Shown here in pieces: positions 43,939-51,739 of a stretch of 64,000 bases of DNA (its first letter is position 1; each line of letters begins with the position of its first letter). The notes under the pieces are model-generated. The model had not been told where the DNA came from. It did not search any database and saw only the letters and a list, made by a program, of their open reading frames with translations. The position numbers were made by a program, and so were the translations under genes. This DNA comes from Geobacter sp. (lineage in GTDB: Bacteria; Desulfobacterota; Desulfuromonadia; Geobacterales; Geobacteraceae): assembly GCA_003574885.1 (NCBI GenBank), contig PJFC01000003.1:372001-436000 (forward strand), read 5' to 3'.

Positions 43939-45417
43939 TTAGTCCAGACCTTGTTCGACAGCCTCTATCGCCTTCACCAGCGCCATCGCTTTGTTCACCG
44001 TCTCTTGGTACTCGGTGGCCGGCACCGAGTCGGCGACGATCCCGGCGCCCGACTGGAGGTGCACCCTGCCGTCACGGATCACCAGGGTACGGATGGCAAT
44101 GGCAAGATCCATGTTGCCGGAGAAGGAGAAATAGCCGACCGCACCACCATACACCTCTCGCCGCACCGGCTCCAGTTCGTCGATGATCTCCATGGCTCTT
44201 ACCTTTGGAGCTCCGGAGAGGGTGCCGGCAGGGAAAGTGGCCCGCACCACGTCGAAGGAGTCCTTCCCCTCAGCCAGTTCTCCCTGTACGTTGGAGACGA
44301 TGTGCATAACGTGGGAATAGCGCTCGATCACCATCAGCTCGGACACCCGGACACTCCCCGTGGCACAGACCCGCCCCAGGTCGTTGCGGCCAAGGTCCAC
44401 GAGCATGACATGCTCGGCTCGCTCCTTGGGGTCGGCCAGGAGATCTTCCCCCAGGCGCGCATCCTCTTCCGGGGTGGCACCGCGGGGGCGGGTACCGGCA
44501 ATGGGTCGCAGTTCCACCCGCTCCCCCTCCTTGCGGACCATCACCTCCGGCGAAGCGCCCACCACAAGGGTATCGTCGAAACGGAGAAAGAACATGTAGG
44601 GAGAGGGGTTGAGAGTCCGAAGCACGCGGTAGATGTCGAGGGGGTCCACCGTCAGGTCGCCGGAGAACCGCTGGGAAAGAACCACCTGGATGATATCGCC
44701 GGCACGGACGTACTCCTTGGCCTTTTCCACTGCCGCCTCGAAATCGGCCCGCTCCACGTTGGATGAAAAGGAGACCTTCCGTGTCGCGGGAGCCGCCACC
44801 AAAGGAGGAAGGGGAGTCTTCAGCTTGGCGATGAGGGCATTGATCTTGGCAACCGCATCGGCATAGGCATCCTCGGCCGTCTTCCCCCCCTCCAGATGGG
44901 CGTTGGATACCACCTTGATCTTCTGGCTCACGTTATCGAAAATCAGGATGGTATCGGTAATAACGAAGTAGGAATCCCAGGCGCCGATGACCGCCGGTCG
45001 CTCCGAGGGGAGCTGTTCGAAGTGGCGCACCATGTCGTAGCCCAGGTAACCGACCGCACCGCCGAAGAAACGGGGGATGCCCGGTATCTCCACCGGCGTG
45101 AACCGGGCCAGGTAGTCCCGCACGAACCCGAGGGGATCGGCCACCTCCTCGCGACGAGGCGGCTTGCCCGTCTCCAGCACCTCCACCGTCGTTCCGCGGC
45201 TCCGGATCACCACCTCCGGCGATGCGCCGAGGAAGGTGTAACGCGCCCACTTCTCCCCCCCCTCGATACTCTCCAGCAGGAAGGCGTAACGGCCGTCGTC
45301 GATCTTGCGGAAGGCGGAAACAGGGGTATCCAGATCGGCCATGATCTCGCGGTAGACAGGGATCAGGTTCCCCCGGGCGGCAAGTGCCTGGAAGGTTGTG
45401 AAATCAGGGCGGTACAT
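43939..45417 (-). CDS. trpE: Anthranilate synthase component I
   Basis: 492 residues. It converts chorismate and ammonia to anthranilate. N-terminal FTTFQALAARGNLIPVYREI; core GYDMVRHFEQLP; GDIIQVVLSQRFSGDL; SPYMFFLRFDDTLVVGASPE; RPIAGTRPRGATPEED; MLVDLGRNDLGRVC; AGTLSGAPKVRAMEIIDELE. ATG 45417 follows GGAG by 6 bp and matches homologues; a much longer upstream reading crosses the promoter and is wrong. First gene of the trp operon. I see no Trp-rich leader peptide. Confidence 0.95.
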   Translation of the reverse strand: MYRPDFTTFQALAARGNLIPVYREIMADLDTPVSAFRKIDDGRYAFLLESIEGGEKWARYTFLGASPEVVIRSRGTTVEVLETGKPPRREEVADPLGFVRDYLARFTPVEIPGIPRFFGGAVGYLGYDMVRHFEQLPSERPAVIGAWDSYFVITDTILIFDNVSQKIKVVSNAHLEGGKTAEDAYADAVAKINALIAKLKTPLPPLVAAPATRKVSFSSNVERADFEAAVEKAKEYVRAGDIIQVVLSQRFSGDLTVDPLDIYRVLRTLNPSPYMFFLRFDDTLVVGASPEVMVRKEGERVELRPIAGTRPRGATPEEDARLGEDLLADPKERAEHVMLVDLGRNDLGRVCATGSVRVSELMVIERYSHVMHIVSNVQGELAEGKDSFDVVRATFPAGTLSGAPKVRAMEIIDELEPVRREVYGGAVGYFSFSGNMDLAIAIRTLVIRDGRVHLQSGAGIVADSVPATEYQETVNKAMALVKAIEAVEQGLD

Positions 45418-45505
45418 GGGAGCTCCGGAAGCAGGTAAAGGTAGAGATTGAGGTAAAGAAAGACGCAACCGCAACCACGTCATAAGCAAGTCTTTAAGGG
45501 TGTTT

Positions 45506-45534
45506 AAGCTAACACAGTGGCCGATTTGTGTCAA
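45506..45534 (-). promoter_or_regulatory. trp operon promoter
   Basis: On the minus strand a perfect TTGACA (45529-45534) and TAGCTT (45506-45511) are 17 bp apart, about 90 bp before trpE. The dyad GTGTT-N6-AACAC (45500-45515) covers the -10 and could be an operator. The rest of 45418-45772 holds CAAAGTCGCAAAG repeat remnants and the htpG promoter. Confidence 0.6.
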
Positions 45535-45689
45535 GAAATGGAGAGAATTCAGGCAATTGACCCAAAGACGCAAAGTCGCAAAGTACATCGGAGAAACCCA
45601 ATACCACGTTTTGACTTTGCCTTCAGGTCTCTGCGCCATGCAGGTGAGCCTTCATGCAACGTATTCTCACAAAAATTACGCCGTCACCC

Positions 45690-45718
45690 TTGCAAAATCG
45701 GGTCACGATGGTTATGTT
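45690..45718 (+). promoter_or_regulatory. htpG promoter
   Basis: TTGCAA (45690-45695) and TATGTT (45713-45718) are 17 bp apart, about 55 bp before htpG. CCTTGCAAAA partly resembles a sigma-32 -35 element, but a matching CCCATNT is not clear. Confidence 0.45.
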
Positions 45719-45772
45719 ATGCGGGCCGTACATCAACTATTTAATATTATCAACAAAGGAGACACGCGTTTC

Positions 45773-47725
45773 ATGTCCAAAACCACCAAACAGTTCCAGA
45801 CCGAAGTCCAGCAACTTCTCGACCTGGTCATCCATTCCCTCTACTCCAACCGGGACATCTTCCTCCGGGAGCTGGTCTCCAACGCCTCCGACGCCATCGA
45901 CAAGGTCAAGTTCGAAGCCCACTCCAACGAAGCCCTCCTGGAGGGGAACGCCGACTGGCAGATCAGGCTGATACCGGACAAAGCGGCCGGCACCCTCACC
46001 ATCAGCGACAACGGCATCGGCATGACCCGGGAAGAAGTGGAGACCAACATCGGCACCATCGCCCACTCCGGCACCCGCGCCTTCCTCTCGAACATCAAGG
46101 AGCAGAACCTGGCGGAGCACCCGGAAATGATCGGCCAGTTCGGGGTCGGCTTCTACGCCTCCTTCATGGTGGCCGACCGGGTAACGCTCGTTACCCGCAA
46201 GGGGGGTGACGGCACCCAGAACGGCTGCCAGTGGGAATCCGCCGGCGACGGCAGCTACACCATCGAGGAGTGCACCAAGGAGGGGCGCGGCACCGACATC
46301 GTTCTCCACCTGAAGGAGGAGATGCGGGACTATCTGGACGAGTGGAAGATCCGCTCCATCGTCAAGAAATACTCGGATTACGTCCAGTACCCCGTTGTCA
46401 TGGACATCACCCGCGAAGAACCTGTCACCGACGCAGACGGCAAGGTCATCGAGGGGGGCGGCACCATCGAGAAGACCACCACCGAAACCCTCAACTCCAT
46501 GAAAGCGATCTGGACCCGGCCGAAAAGCGAGATCAGCGACGAAGAGTACGAGGAGTTCTACAAGCACATATCCCACGATTACGACAAGCCGTTCAAGACC
46601 ATCCACTACGCCGCTGAAGGGGTGAGCGAATTCCGTGCACTCCTCTATCTCCCCGCCCACAAACCGTTCGACCTTTTCATGCCGGACCGGAAACGGGGGG
46701 TAAACCTCTACGTCCGGCGGGTGTTCATCACCGACAACTGCGAACACCTCATCCCCGACTACCTCCGCTTCGTCAAGGGAGTTGTTGATTCCAGCGACCT
46801 TCCCCTCAACGTCTCCCGCGAGATTCTCCAGGAAGACGTGCAGATAAAGAGGATCGAGAAGAACCTGGTGGGGAAAATCCTCTCCACCCTGACTGAGACG
46901 AAGGAGAAGGAACCGGAAGGGTATCTGGCGTTCTACAAGGAATTCGGCCCGGTCCTGAAGGAAGGTATCCATTTCGACCACGCCAACCGGGAAAAGCTCC
47001 AGGAACTGGTGCTGTTCGAGAGCACCAGGACCGACGCGGGGCAGTTCGTCTCCCTCAAGGAATACGTTGCTCGGATGGCCGAAGGGCAGAAAGAGATCTA
47101 CTACATCACCGGCACAGCCCGCGAGGCGTTGGAGCAGTCACCCCACCTGGAAATCTTCCGGAAGAAAGGGTACGAAGTCCTCTTCCTCACGGACCCGGTG
47201 GACGAATGGGTTGTTCAGCAGCTGACCGAGTACGACGGGAAGAAACTGAAAGCGGTCGACCGGGGGGACCTGGAACTGGATTCGGAGGAGGAAAAGAAGG
47301 AGAAGGAAGCCAAAAAGGAGGAAGCGGTCAAGCAGTACAAGGACCTCCTCGGCTTCATCCAGGAGCGGCTCAAGGAACAGGTCAAGGAGGTGCGCTTTTC
47401 CGGCCGCCTCACCGACAGCGCCTGCTGCCTGGTGGCAGACGACTACGGGCTCAACGCCAACATGGAGCGGATCCTCAAATCCATGAACCAGGCGGTGCCC
47501 GAATCCAAGCGGACACTGGAGCTGAACCCGGAGCACCCGCTCCTCCAGGTCCTGGGGAAACTGTACGAAAAGGACAAGGAAAACGCCCGGCTCGCCGACT
47601 ACTGCGAACTCCTTTACGACCAGGCGCTCCTGACCGAAGGGTCCCCCATCAAGGACCCGCTCCGCTTCACCCGGTTGGTAGCCGAACTGATGGTAGCCGA
47701 GGGGAAAGAGCTCGCCGGGAATTGA
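45773..47725 (+). CDS. htpG: Molecular chaperone HtpG (Hsp90)
   Basis: 650 residues. An ATP-driven dimeric chaperone. The N-terminal GHKL ATPase shows [62 protein letters not shown] and [17 protein letters not shown]. The middle domain includes [40 protein letters not shown] and EILQED. A Lys/Glu-rich segment is near residue 505 before the dimerisation domain. ATG 45773 follows AAAGGAG with an 11-bp spacer; upstream in-frame sequence is the promoter region. Divergent from trpE. Confidence 0.96.
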   Translation: MSKTTKQFQTEVQQLLDLVIHSLYSNRDIFLRELVSNASDAIDKVKFEAHSNEALLEGNADWQIRLIPDKAAGTLTISDNGIGMTREEVETNIGTIAHSGTRAFLSNIKEQNLAEHPEMIGQFGVGFYASFMVADRVTLVTRKGGDGTQNGCQWESAGDGSYTIEECTKEGRGTDIVLHLKEEMRDYLDEWKIRSIVKKYSDYVQYPVVMDITREEPVTDADGKVIEGGGTIEKTTTETLNSMKAIWTRPKSEISDEEYEEFYKHISHDYDKPFKTIHYAAEGVSEFRALLYLPAHKPFDLFMPDRKRGVNLYVRRVFITDNCEHLIPDYLRFVKGVVDSSDLPLNVSREILQEDVQIKRIEKNLVGKILSTLTETKEKEPEGYLAFYKEFGPVLKEGIHFDHANREKLQELVLFESTRTDAGQFVSLKEYVARMAEGQKEIYYITGTAREALEQSPHLEIFRKKGYEVLFLTDPVDEWVVQQLTEYDGKKLKAVDRGDLELDSEEEKKEKEAKKEEAVKQYKDLLGFIQERLKEQVKEVRFSGRLTDSACCLVADDYGLNANMERILKSMNQAVPESKRTLELNPEHPLLQVLGKLYEKDKENARLADYCELLYDQALLTEGSPIKDPLRFTRLVAELMVAEGKELAGN

Positions 47726-47808
47726 CCGGAAAACCCGGTACAGCCCCTGTAAACGTCCGGATGATGGGGCTGCGACTGGGCTGCCCCGCCAAAACGGAGG
47801 GGGCAAAG

Positions 47809-47837
47809 TTGACTTTCGGGAACAAAGCAGGTATGGT
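47809..47837 (+). promoter_or_regulatory. Promoter upstream of riboswitch 1
   Basis: TTGACT (47809-47814) and TATGGT (47832-47837) are 17 bp apart, beginning 84 bp after the htpG stop. Confidence 0.65.
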
Positions 47838-47863
47838 CTGAACGACTTTAAAAAAACAGCAGC

Positions 47864-47980
47864 AGATAGACGACAATACTAAACCATCCGCGAGGATGGG
47901 ACGGAAAACCCATAGGGTCTCATCGAGACAGCCGGGCCGCCGAAATATCTTACTAGATATGGGGCGGCCCGGCTTTTTTT
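47864..47980 (+). promoter_or_regulatory. GEMM-I riboswitch (cGAMP-type) with terminator, copy 1
   Basis: The aptamer has GACGACAATACTAAACCATC, the CCATCC-GCGA-GGATGG hairpin with GNRA tetraloop, CGGAAAACCC, GGGTCTC-ATC-GAGAC, and GCCGGGCCGCCGAAA. This follows the c-di-GMP-I (GEMM) pattern. An A stands where canonical c-di-GMP aptamers have the G (G20) before AAACC, as in Geobacter 3',3'-cGAMP (GEMM-Ib) riboswitches. The expression platform is the terminator GCCGGGCCGCC...GGCGGCCCGGC plus seven T (47930-47980), which shares bases with the aptamer 3' side, so ligand should switch the gene on. Confidence 0.88.
47930..47980 (+). terminator. Intrinsic terminator of riboswitch 1
   Basis: An 11-bp GC stem with an inner ATATCT-TACT-AGATAT extension and a T7 tail. 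It begins inside the aptamer. Confidence 0.88.
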
Positions 47981-48031
47981 ATGCTCTGCCCGAGCTATGG
48001 CCAACCCACACTGCACTGAAAGAGGTGACGT

Positions 48032-48877
48032 ATGAATAAAAAAATACATACTATGGCGGTCTTCATCGAATTCCTTGCCGGCTCAGGCCTGGCTATCTTT
48101 TTCCACTGGGTTCTCGACTACAAGGAAGCGGCCTACACCATCTTCGCCATCGGCATCCTGCTGTCCCTTGTCACCTGGCTGCTGCGCGAAGAGATCGAAA
48201 AGACCCGGGAGGAGTTGCGGGACCAGTATTTACAGGCCCATGAAATTCCTGAAGCCATCGCCCGAATCACCGACCCGGAATGCCAGACCAAGGCCAGCGA
48301 GCTCATGACCGGGACGAAACGGACCCTCGCCCTCCTCCAGCAGGGACACATCCCCCTCGACGATACCGAGTTCTATCTGGAAGGGGCCAAACTCGCCGAC
48401 CAGGCCACCCGCTCCATAAAAGCGGTCGACCCCCTCACGAGCGGCTGGGGCAGCCGCGGAGCGCTCGTCAACTTTTACCAGTCCAACCTGCGCGCCCTCG
48501 ACCGGGGGGTACGGATCACTCGCATCTTCGTGGTAGGGAGAGACGAACTGATCGATTCTGAAGTACAAAAAGTACTTCTCACCCAGTATCACGACGATAT
48601 CGACGTGCGGATCGTCTACCGGGACGAACTCCCCGTTGCCAACGACATCAGTGGCCGCGACACCAACAGTTCCTGCGACTTTGCCATCTACGATGACCAG
48701 TCGGCCACAGACGTCTTCATCCAGCCGGGCAAATATTTCGGCCGTAAGACCAGCCAGCCGACGGAAGTGGAAAAATATCTCCGTCTCTACGAACTGATCG
48801 AACACAGCGCCCAGGCAATAACCATTGAAGGCGACCGGATACTATTGGCTGGAGAAGCACTGGCAGAGGCATCATGA
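48032..48877 (+). CDS. Riboswitch-controlled two-TM protein of unknown function
   Basis: 281 residues. Two membrane helices are near residues 8-27 (MAVFIEFLAGSGLAIFFHWV) and 34-50 (AYTIFAIGILLSLVTWLL), then a short coiled segment EEIEKTREELRDQYLQAHEI and a cytoplasmic domain. That domain contains RSIKAVDPLTSGWGSRGALV, NFYQSNLRALDRGVRITRIF and VVGRDELIDSEV, reminiscent of phospholipase-D-like folds but without an HKD motif. GAAAGAGGTG lies 8 bp before the ATG. It is under its own promoter and cGAMP-type riboswitch, beside a PgcA-like gene with the same control. I do not recognise the family. Confidence 0.82.
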   Translation: MNKKIHTMAVFIEFLAGSGLAIFFHWVLDYKEAAYTIFAIGILLSLVTWLLREEIEKTREELRDQYLQAHEIPEAIARITDPECQTKASELMTGTKRTLALLQQGHIPLDDTEFYLEGAKLADQATRSIKAVDPLTSGWGSRGALVNFYQSNLRALDRGVRITRIFVVGRDELIDSEVQKVLLTQYHDDIDVRIVYRDELPVANDISGRDTNSSCDFAIYDDQSATDVFIQPGKYFGRKTSQPTEVEKYLRLYELIEHSAQAITIEGDRILLAGEALAEAS

Positions 48878-48931
48878 CCCATATACCACAATTAAATTTT
48901 CATATTGGTAACAAAATAAATACATTTTCCC

Positions 48932-48961
48932 TTGACACGGAAAGGTTGTTCGTCGTAGGAT
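48932..48961 (+). promoter_or_regulatory. Promoter upstream of riboswitch 2
   Basis: A perfect TTGACA (48932-48937) and TAGGAT (48956-48961) are 18 bp apart, just before the aptamer. Confidence 0.7.
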
Positions 48962-48993
48962 TCATTAAAACGATTCAGACAACTTTAATTGCC

Positions 48994-49105
48994 GATAGAC
49001 GACAATACTAAACCATCCGCGAGGATGGGGCGGAAAGCCTACAGGGTCTCACCGAGACAGCCGGGTCGCCGAAATATCATTCGATATTCGGTCCCGGCTT
49101 TTTTT
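48994..49105 (+). promoter_or_regulatory. GEMM-I riboswitch (cGAMP-type) with terminator, copy 2
   Basis: Nearly identical to copy 1: GATAGACGACAATACTAAAC, CATCCGCGAGGATGGGGCGG, AAAGCCTACAGGGTCTCACC, GAGACAGCCGGGTCGCCGAA. Compensatory and loop differences in the terminator arm indicate a functional pair rather than a fresh copy. The terminator (49059-49105) pairs AGCCGGG with CCCGGCT and ends in T7. It controls a PgcA-like cytochrome; in G. sulfurreducens I recall pgcA having a cGAMP riboswitch. Confidence 0.9.
49059..49105 (+). terminator. Intrinsic terminator of riboswitch 2
   Basis: AGCCGGG...CCCGGCT with inner GAAATATC-ATTC-GATATTC and a T7 tail. It starts within the aptamer 3' strand. 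Confidence 0.87.
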
Positions 49106-49167
49106 GTTTCCGCGCTGCGGGCGTTGAAACCAGGGAACGGCAGATACACAAAACAAAGGAGACATCA

Positions 49168-50613
49168 ATGCGAAAAACCATCACGAGACTGATTGCGCTC
49201 TGTAGCGCAGCCGCCACCATCGCGCTGGCCGGCTGTGGCAGTGGCGGAAGCGGCACGTCCACAAGCACCGCAACTCTCTCCGGGGTAGCAGCAACCGGCG
49301 CCCCCATTGTCGGCACCGCATACATCAAGGATTCGTCATCTCCACCCCGCGAACTGTCCGCACCCACCGGCAACGACGGCTCATACAGCTTCAACGTCGA
49401 AGGGATGACACCTCCTTTCATCGTCAAGGTAACCTGGGGAACCCAATCCCTCTTTTCCTTCGCCACCACCCACGGCACCGCCAACGTCACCCCCCTTACC
49501 CACGTCATCGTGGCCAACGCCGCCGGGGTAACCGACCCCGCACCGCTCTACGCCGGTTTTACACCCGCAACCCAGCAACAGATGGCAGCCAACATCGCCG
49601 CATCAACCACCGCGCTGCAGACCCGGCTCAAACCCCTGTTCGACCTCTACGGTGTAACCACCAACCCCCTCACCGGCACTTTCATCGCAAACCACACCGG
49701 CCTCGACGCCATGCTCGATGCGGTAACGATCACCATCAGCAGCGGTAACATGGTGGTCACCAATAAAACCACCAACGCCACCATCTGCACGGCCCCGATC
49801 CAGAACATGACCGCCGGCACCTTCACCATGGGGAATATGCCCACCACCGGCCAGGTCCCTCCCTCAGCGACAATCGACGGTGCCGCTCTTTACGGCACGA
49901 AATGCGCTTCCTGTCACGGCATACTGGCCAGTTCAAGCAAAAAAGGGAGAACTGCCGCCCAGATCCAGACCGCCATCAACAGTAACGTCGGCAGCATGGG
50001 ATTCCTCAACACCTTGACTGCGGCCGAAGTCCAGGCCATCGCCAATGCCCTCGGGACGTCAACGCCAGCACCGACGCCAGCACCGACGCCAGCACCCACA
50101 CCAGCACCCACACCAGCACCGACGCCTGCACCAACTCCTACGCCAGTTGATGGTGCAGCACTCTACACCAGTAACTGCACCGGGTGTCACGGACCGCTGG
50201 CCACTTCCAGCAAAATCGGCATCACCCTGGCACGGCTTCAGTCGGCCATCAGCGGTAACGTTGGGGGAATGGGCTATCTCTCCTCACTGACTGCCGCCGA
50301 ACAGCAGGCAATCGTCACGGCCCTCGCACCGACGACACCGACACCGACACCGACGCCTGCACCTGCACCGACTCCTGCTCCAGCGCCGACACCGACGTGC
50401 GGAAGCTGCCATGCAATTCCTCCGGCGACAGGCCAGCATTCTTTCCATACCGGATTTCTTTCATGTGCTGACTGCCACGGCACCGGTTACAGCAGCACAA
50501 CCGTTAACGCGGCTACGCACAACAACGGCGTCCTTAATCTGCTCAGTTCCGTCGGCTGGAATGCGACGACAAGTTCCTGCGCAAACTCCTGCCACGGTTC
50601 CAGGAGCTGGTAA
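49168..50613 (+). CDS. PgcA-like multihaem c-type cytochrome lipoprotein with Pro-Thr linkers
   Basis: 481 residues. Lipobox in ATIALAGCGSG (Cys about 23). Residues 30-230 are a carboxypeptidase-regulatory-like and alpha-helical region without haem. Haem motifs: CASCH (246), CTGCH (337), CGSCH (411), CADCH (433) and a non-standard CANSCH (471, CX3CH). Pro-Thr-Ala-rich linkers lie at about 296-325 and 388-410, the PgcA hallmark. The first two haem domains are paralogous (DGAALYGTKCASCHG and DGAALYTSNCTGCHG). PgcA acts as an extracellular electron carrier to iron oxides. ACAAAGGAGA precedes the ATG. Confidence 0.87.
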   Translation: MRKTITRLIALCSAAATIALAGCGSGGSGTSTSTATLSGVAATGAPIVGTAYIKDSSSPPRELSAPTGNDGSYSFNVEGMTPPFIVKVTWGTQSLFSFATTHGTANVTPLTHVIVANAAGVTDPAPLYAGFTPATQQQMAANIAASTTALQTRLKPLFDLYGVTTNPLTGTFIANHTGLDAMLDAVTITISSGNMVVTNKTTNATICTAPIQNMTAGTFTMGNMPTTGQVPPSATIDGAALYGTKCASCHGILASSSKKGRTAAQIQTAINSNVGSMGFLNTLTAAEVQAIANALGTSTPAPTPAPTPAPTPAPTPAPTPAPTPTPVDGAALYTSNCTGCHGPLATSSKIGITLARLQSAISGNVGGMGYLSSLTAAEQQAIVTALAPTTPTPTPTPAPAPTPAPAPTPTCGSCHAIPPATGQHSFHTGFLSCADCHGTGYSSTTVNAATHNNGVLNLLSSVGWNATTSSCANSCHGSRSW

Positions 50614-50708
50614 GGACCTACGCTGAATCCGCAACAAAAAAGGGGCTCCGCCGGGAGCCCCTCACCTTGCACCAGCTATATCGCGTAACACAGCAACACC
50701 TCCTTCGT

Positions 50709-50740
50709 AATGGGGCCTGCTTCGGCAGGCCCATTTTTTT
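50709..50740 (+). terminator. Rho-independent terminator after the PgcA-like gene
   Basis: TGGGGCCTGC-TTCG-GCAGGCCCA followed by T7. A second GC hairpin without T-run (50641-50662) lies closer to the stop. Confidence 0.85.
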
Positions 50741-50824
50741 CATTTCACCTAGTGACAACTACTAACAACAAATCCCTTCCACATTATAATCCAGCAGCAT
50801 CCCCTCCTCCCCGCATCAACCTAC

Positions 50825-50855
50825 AAAAAAAGAGGGCGACCATCGGCCGCCCTCT
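50825..50855 (-). terminator. Rho-independent terminator after rubrerythrin
   Basis: The minus strand reads AGAGGGCG...CGCCCTCT and then TTTTTTTG. It lies 28 bp after the stop. Confidence 0.87.
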
Positions 50856-50882
50856 ACTTTACCTGAATTTTTGAATTACAAC

Positions 50883-51389
50883 CTAGCTCACTTTGACGAA
50901 CACACTCCCCTTCGCCCCACATACCTCGCAGGTATCGGGCGCCCCGCGCTCCACCGTGTGACCGCAGACCGGACAGATGTAGTAATCGAACGGCTCGGCC
51001 GCAGACCCCAGGGTGTCGAGCGCCTTCTGGTAGAGGGCTGCGTGGACTTTCTCCACGGCATTGGCGAACACGAAGGAGCGCCGTGCCAGATCGGACCTTT
51101 CCAGTTCCGCATCGGCGATCATCTGGGGATACATGTTCATGAATTCGTGGGTCTCACCGGCGATTGCCTCCATCAGGTTCTCCCGGGTTCCCTTGATGCC
51201 GTCCAGCGCCCGCAGGTGGTTGTGGGCATGTATTGTCTCCGCCTCGGCAGCGGCACGGAACAGTTTTGCAACCTGGGGGTAACCGTCTTTGTCAGCCTGC
51301 TTTGCAAAGGCCAGGTATTTGCGGTTTGCCTGGGATTCCCCGGCAAACGCCTCCTTCAGATCGTTTTCCGACTTTGGTCCGTTCGACAT
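50883..51389 (-). CDS. Rubrerythrin
   Basis: 168 residues. A non-haem di-iron peroxidase of anaerobes that removes hydrogen peroxide. The ferritin-like helices show EAFAGESQANRKYLAFAKQA, EAETIHAHNHLRAL, EAIAGETHEF and AVEKVHAALY, with the Glu and His iron ligands. The C-terminal rubredoxin-like Fe site has ICPVCGHTV and TCEVCGAKG. ATG 51389 follows AGAGGAGGT, a strong site. Separate transcription unit. Confidence 0.95.
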   Translation of the reverse strand: MSNGPKSENDLKEAFAGESQANRKYLAFAKQADKDGYPQVAKLFRAAAEAETIHAHNHLRALDGIKGTRENLMEAIAGETHEFMNMYPQMIADAELERSDLARRSFVFANAVEKVHAALYQKALDTLGSAAEPFDYYICPVCGHTVERGAPDTCEVCGAKGSVFVKVS

Positions 51390-51436
51390 TGCTACCTCCT
51401 CTGGATTGATTATACGGCACTGCATCGCAATGCATT

Positions 51437-51631
51437 CTAAGCCGGTGCAGTCCTTCTTCTCTCGGGTCCTTCAAATTTCCCTTCGCCTCTCCGGAGTGGG
51501 CCACGTTTCACATGGACCCAGCCGGTGGAACGGAAGAAGGCCACGACCTTTCCCTTGGCGATCAAATCCTGAAGCAGTGAATCAGACACCATGCCGCTGC
51601 TGTTGTCACTGTAGAGCACCCGAATATTCAT
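51437..51631 (-). CDS. Small conserved protein (GSU3473-like)
   Basis: 64 residues: MNIRVLYSDNSSGMVSDSLL, QDLIAKGKVVAFFRSTGWVH, VKRGPLRRGEG. ATG 51631 follows AGAGGTG by 5 bp. It resembles short Geobacter proteins I recall as the GSU3473 family, of unknown function, with a LIxxxKVVAFxRSxGWV core. The basic tail would suit RNA or DNA binding but this is a guess. Confidence 0.68.
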   Translation of the reverse strand: MNIRVLYSDNSSGMVSDSLLQDLIAKGKVVAFFRSTGWVHVKRGPLRRGEGKFEGPERRRTAPA

Positions 51632-51739
51632 GGCGCACCTCTCTTGCCTACCATTCGGGATACGAGGATACTCGCTGCAGGCAACCGGATAAAGTATACA
51701 CCAGCCGGTGGGAATGGCAATCAGAGGTCGCAATTTGCG

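Noticed and set aside
45418-45640. trp leader peptide or attenuator
   Set aside because: Short frames there hold at most one Trp codon and no terminator-antiterminator pair was seen.
45737-46981. 414-codon minus-strand open frame opposite htpG
   Set aside because: htpG on the other strand is unmistakable; the frame is an artefact of GC-rich third positions.
50037-50155. Short tandem repeats as a possible CRISPR or minisatellite
   Set aside because: They are in-frame Thr-Pro-Ala codons of the PgcA-like linker.
50641-50662. Hairpin AGGGGCTCC/GGGAGCCCCT as terminator of the PgcA-like gene
   Set aside because: It lacks a T-run on the plus strand; the 50709-50740 hairpin is the better terminator.
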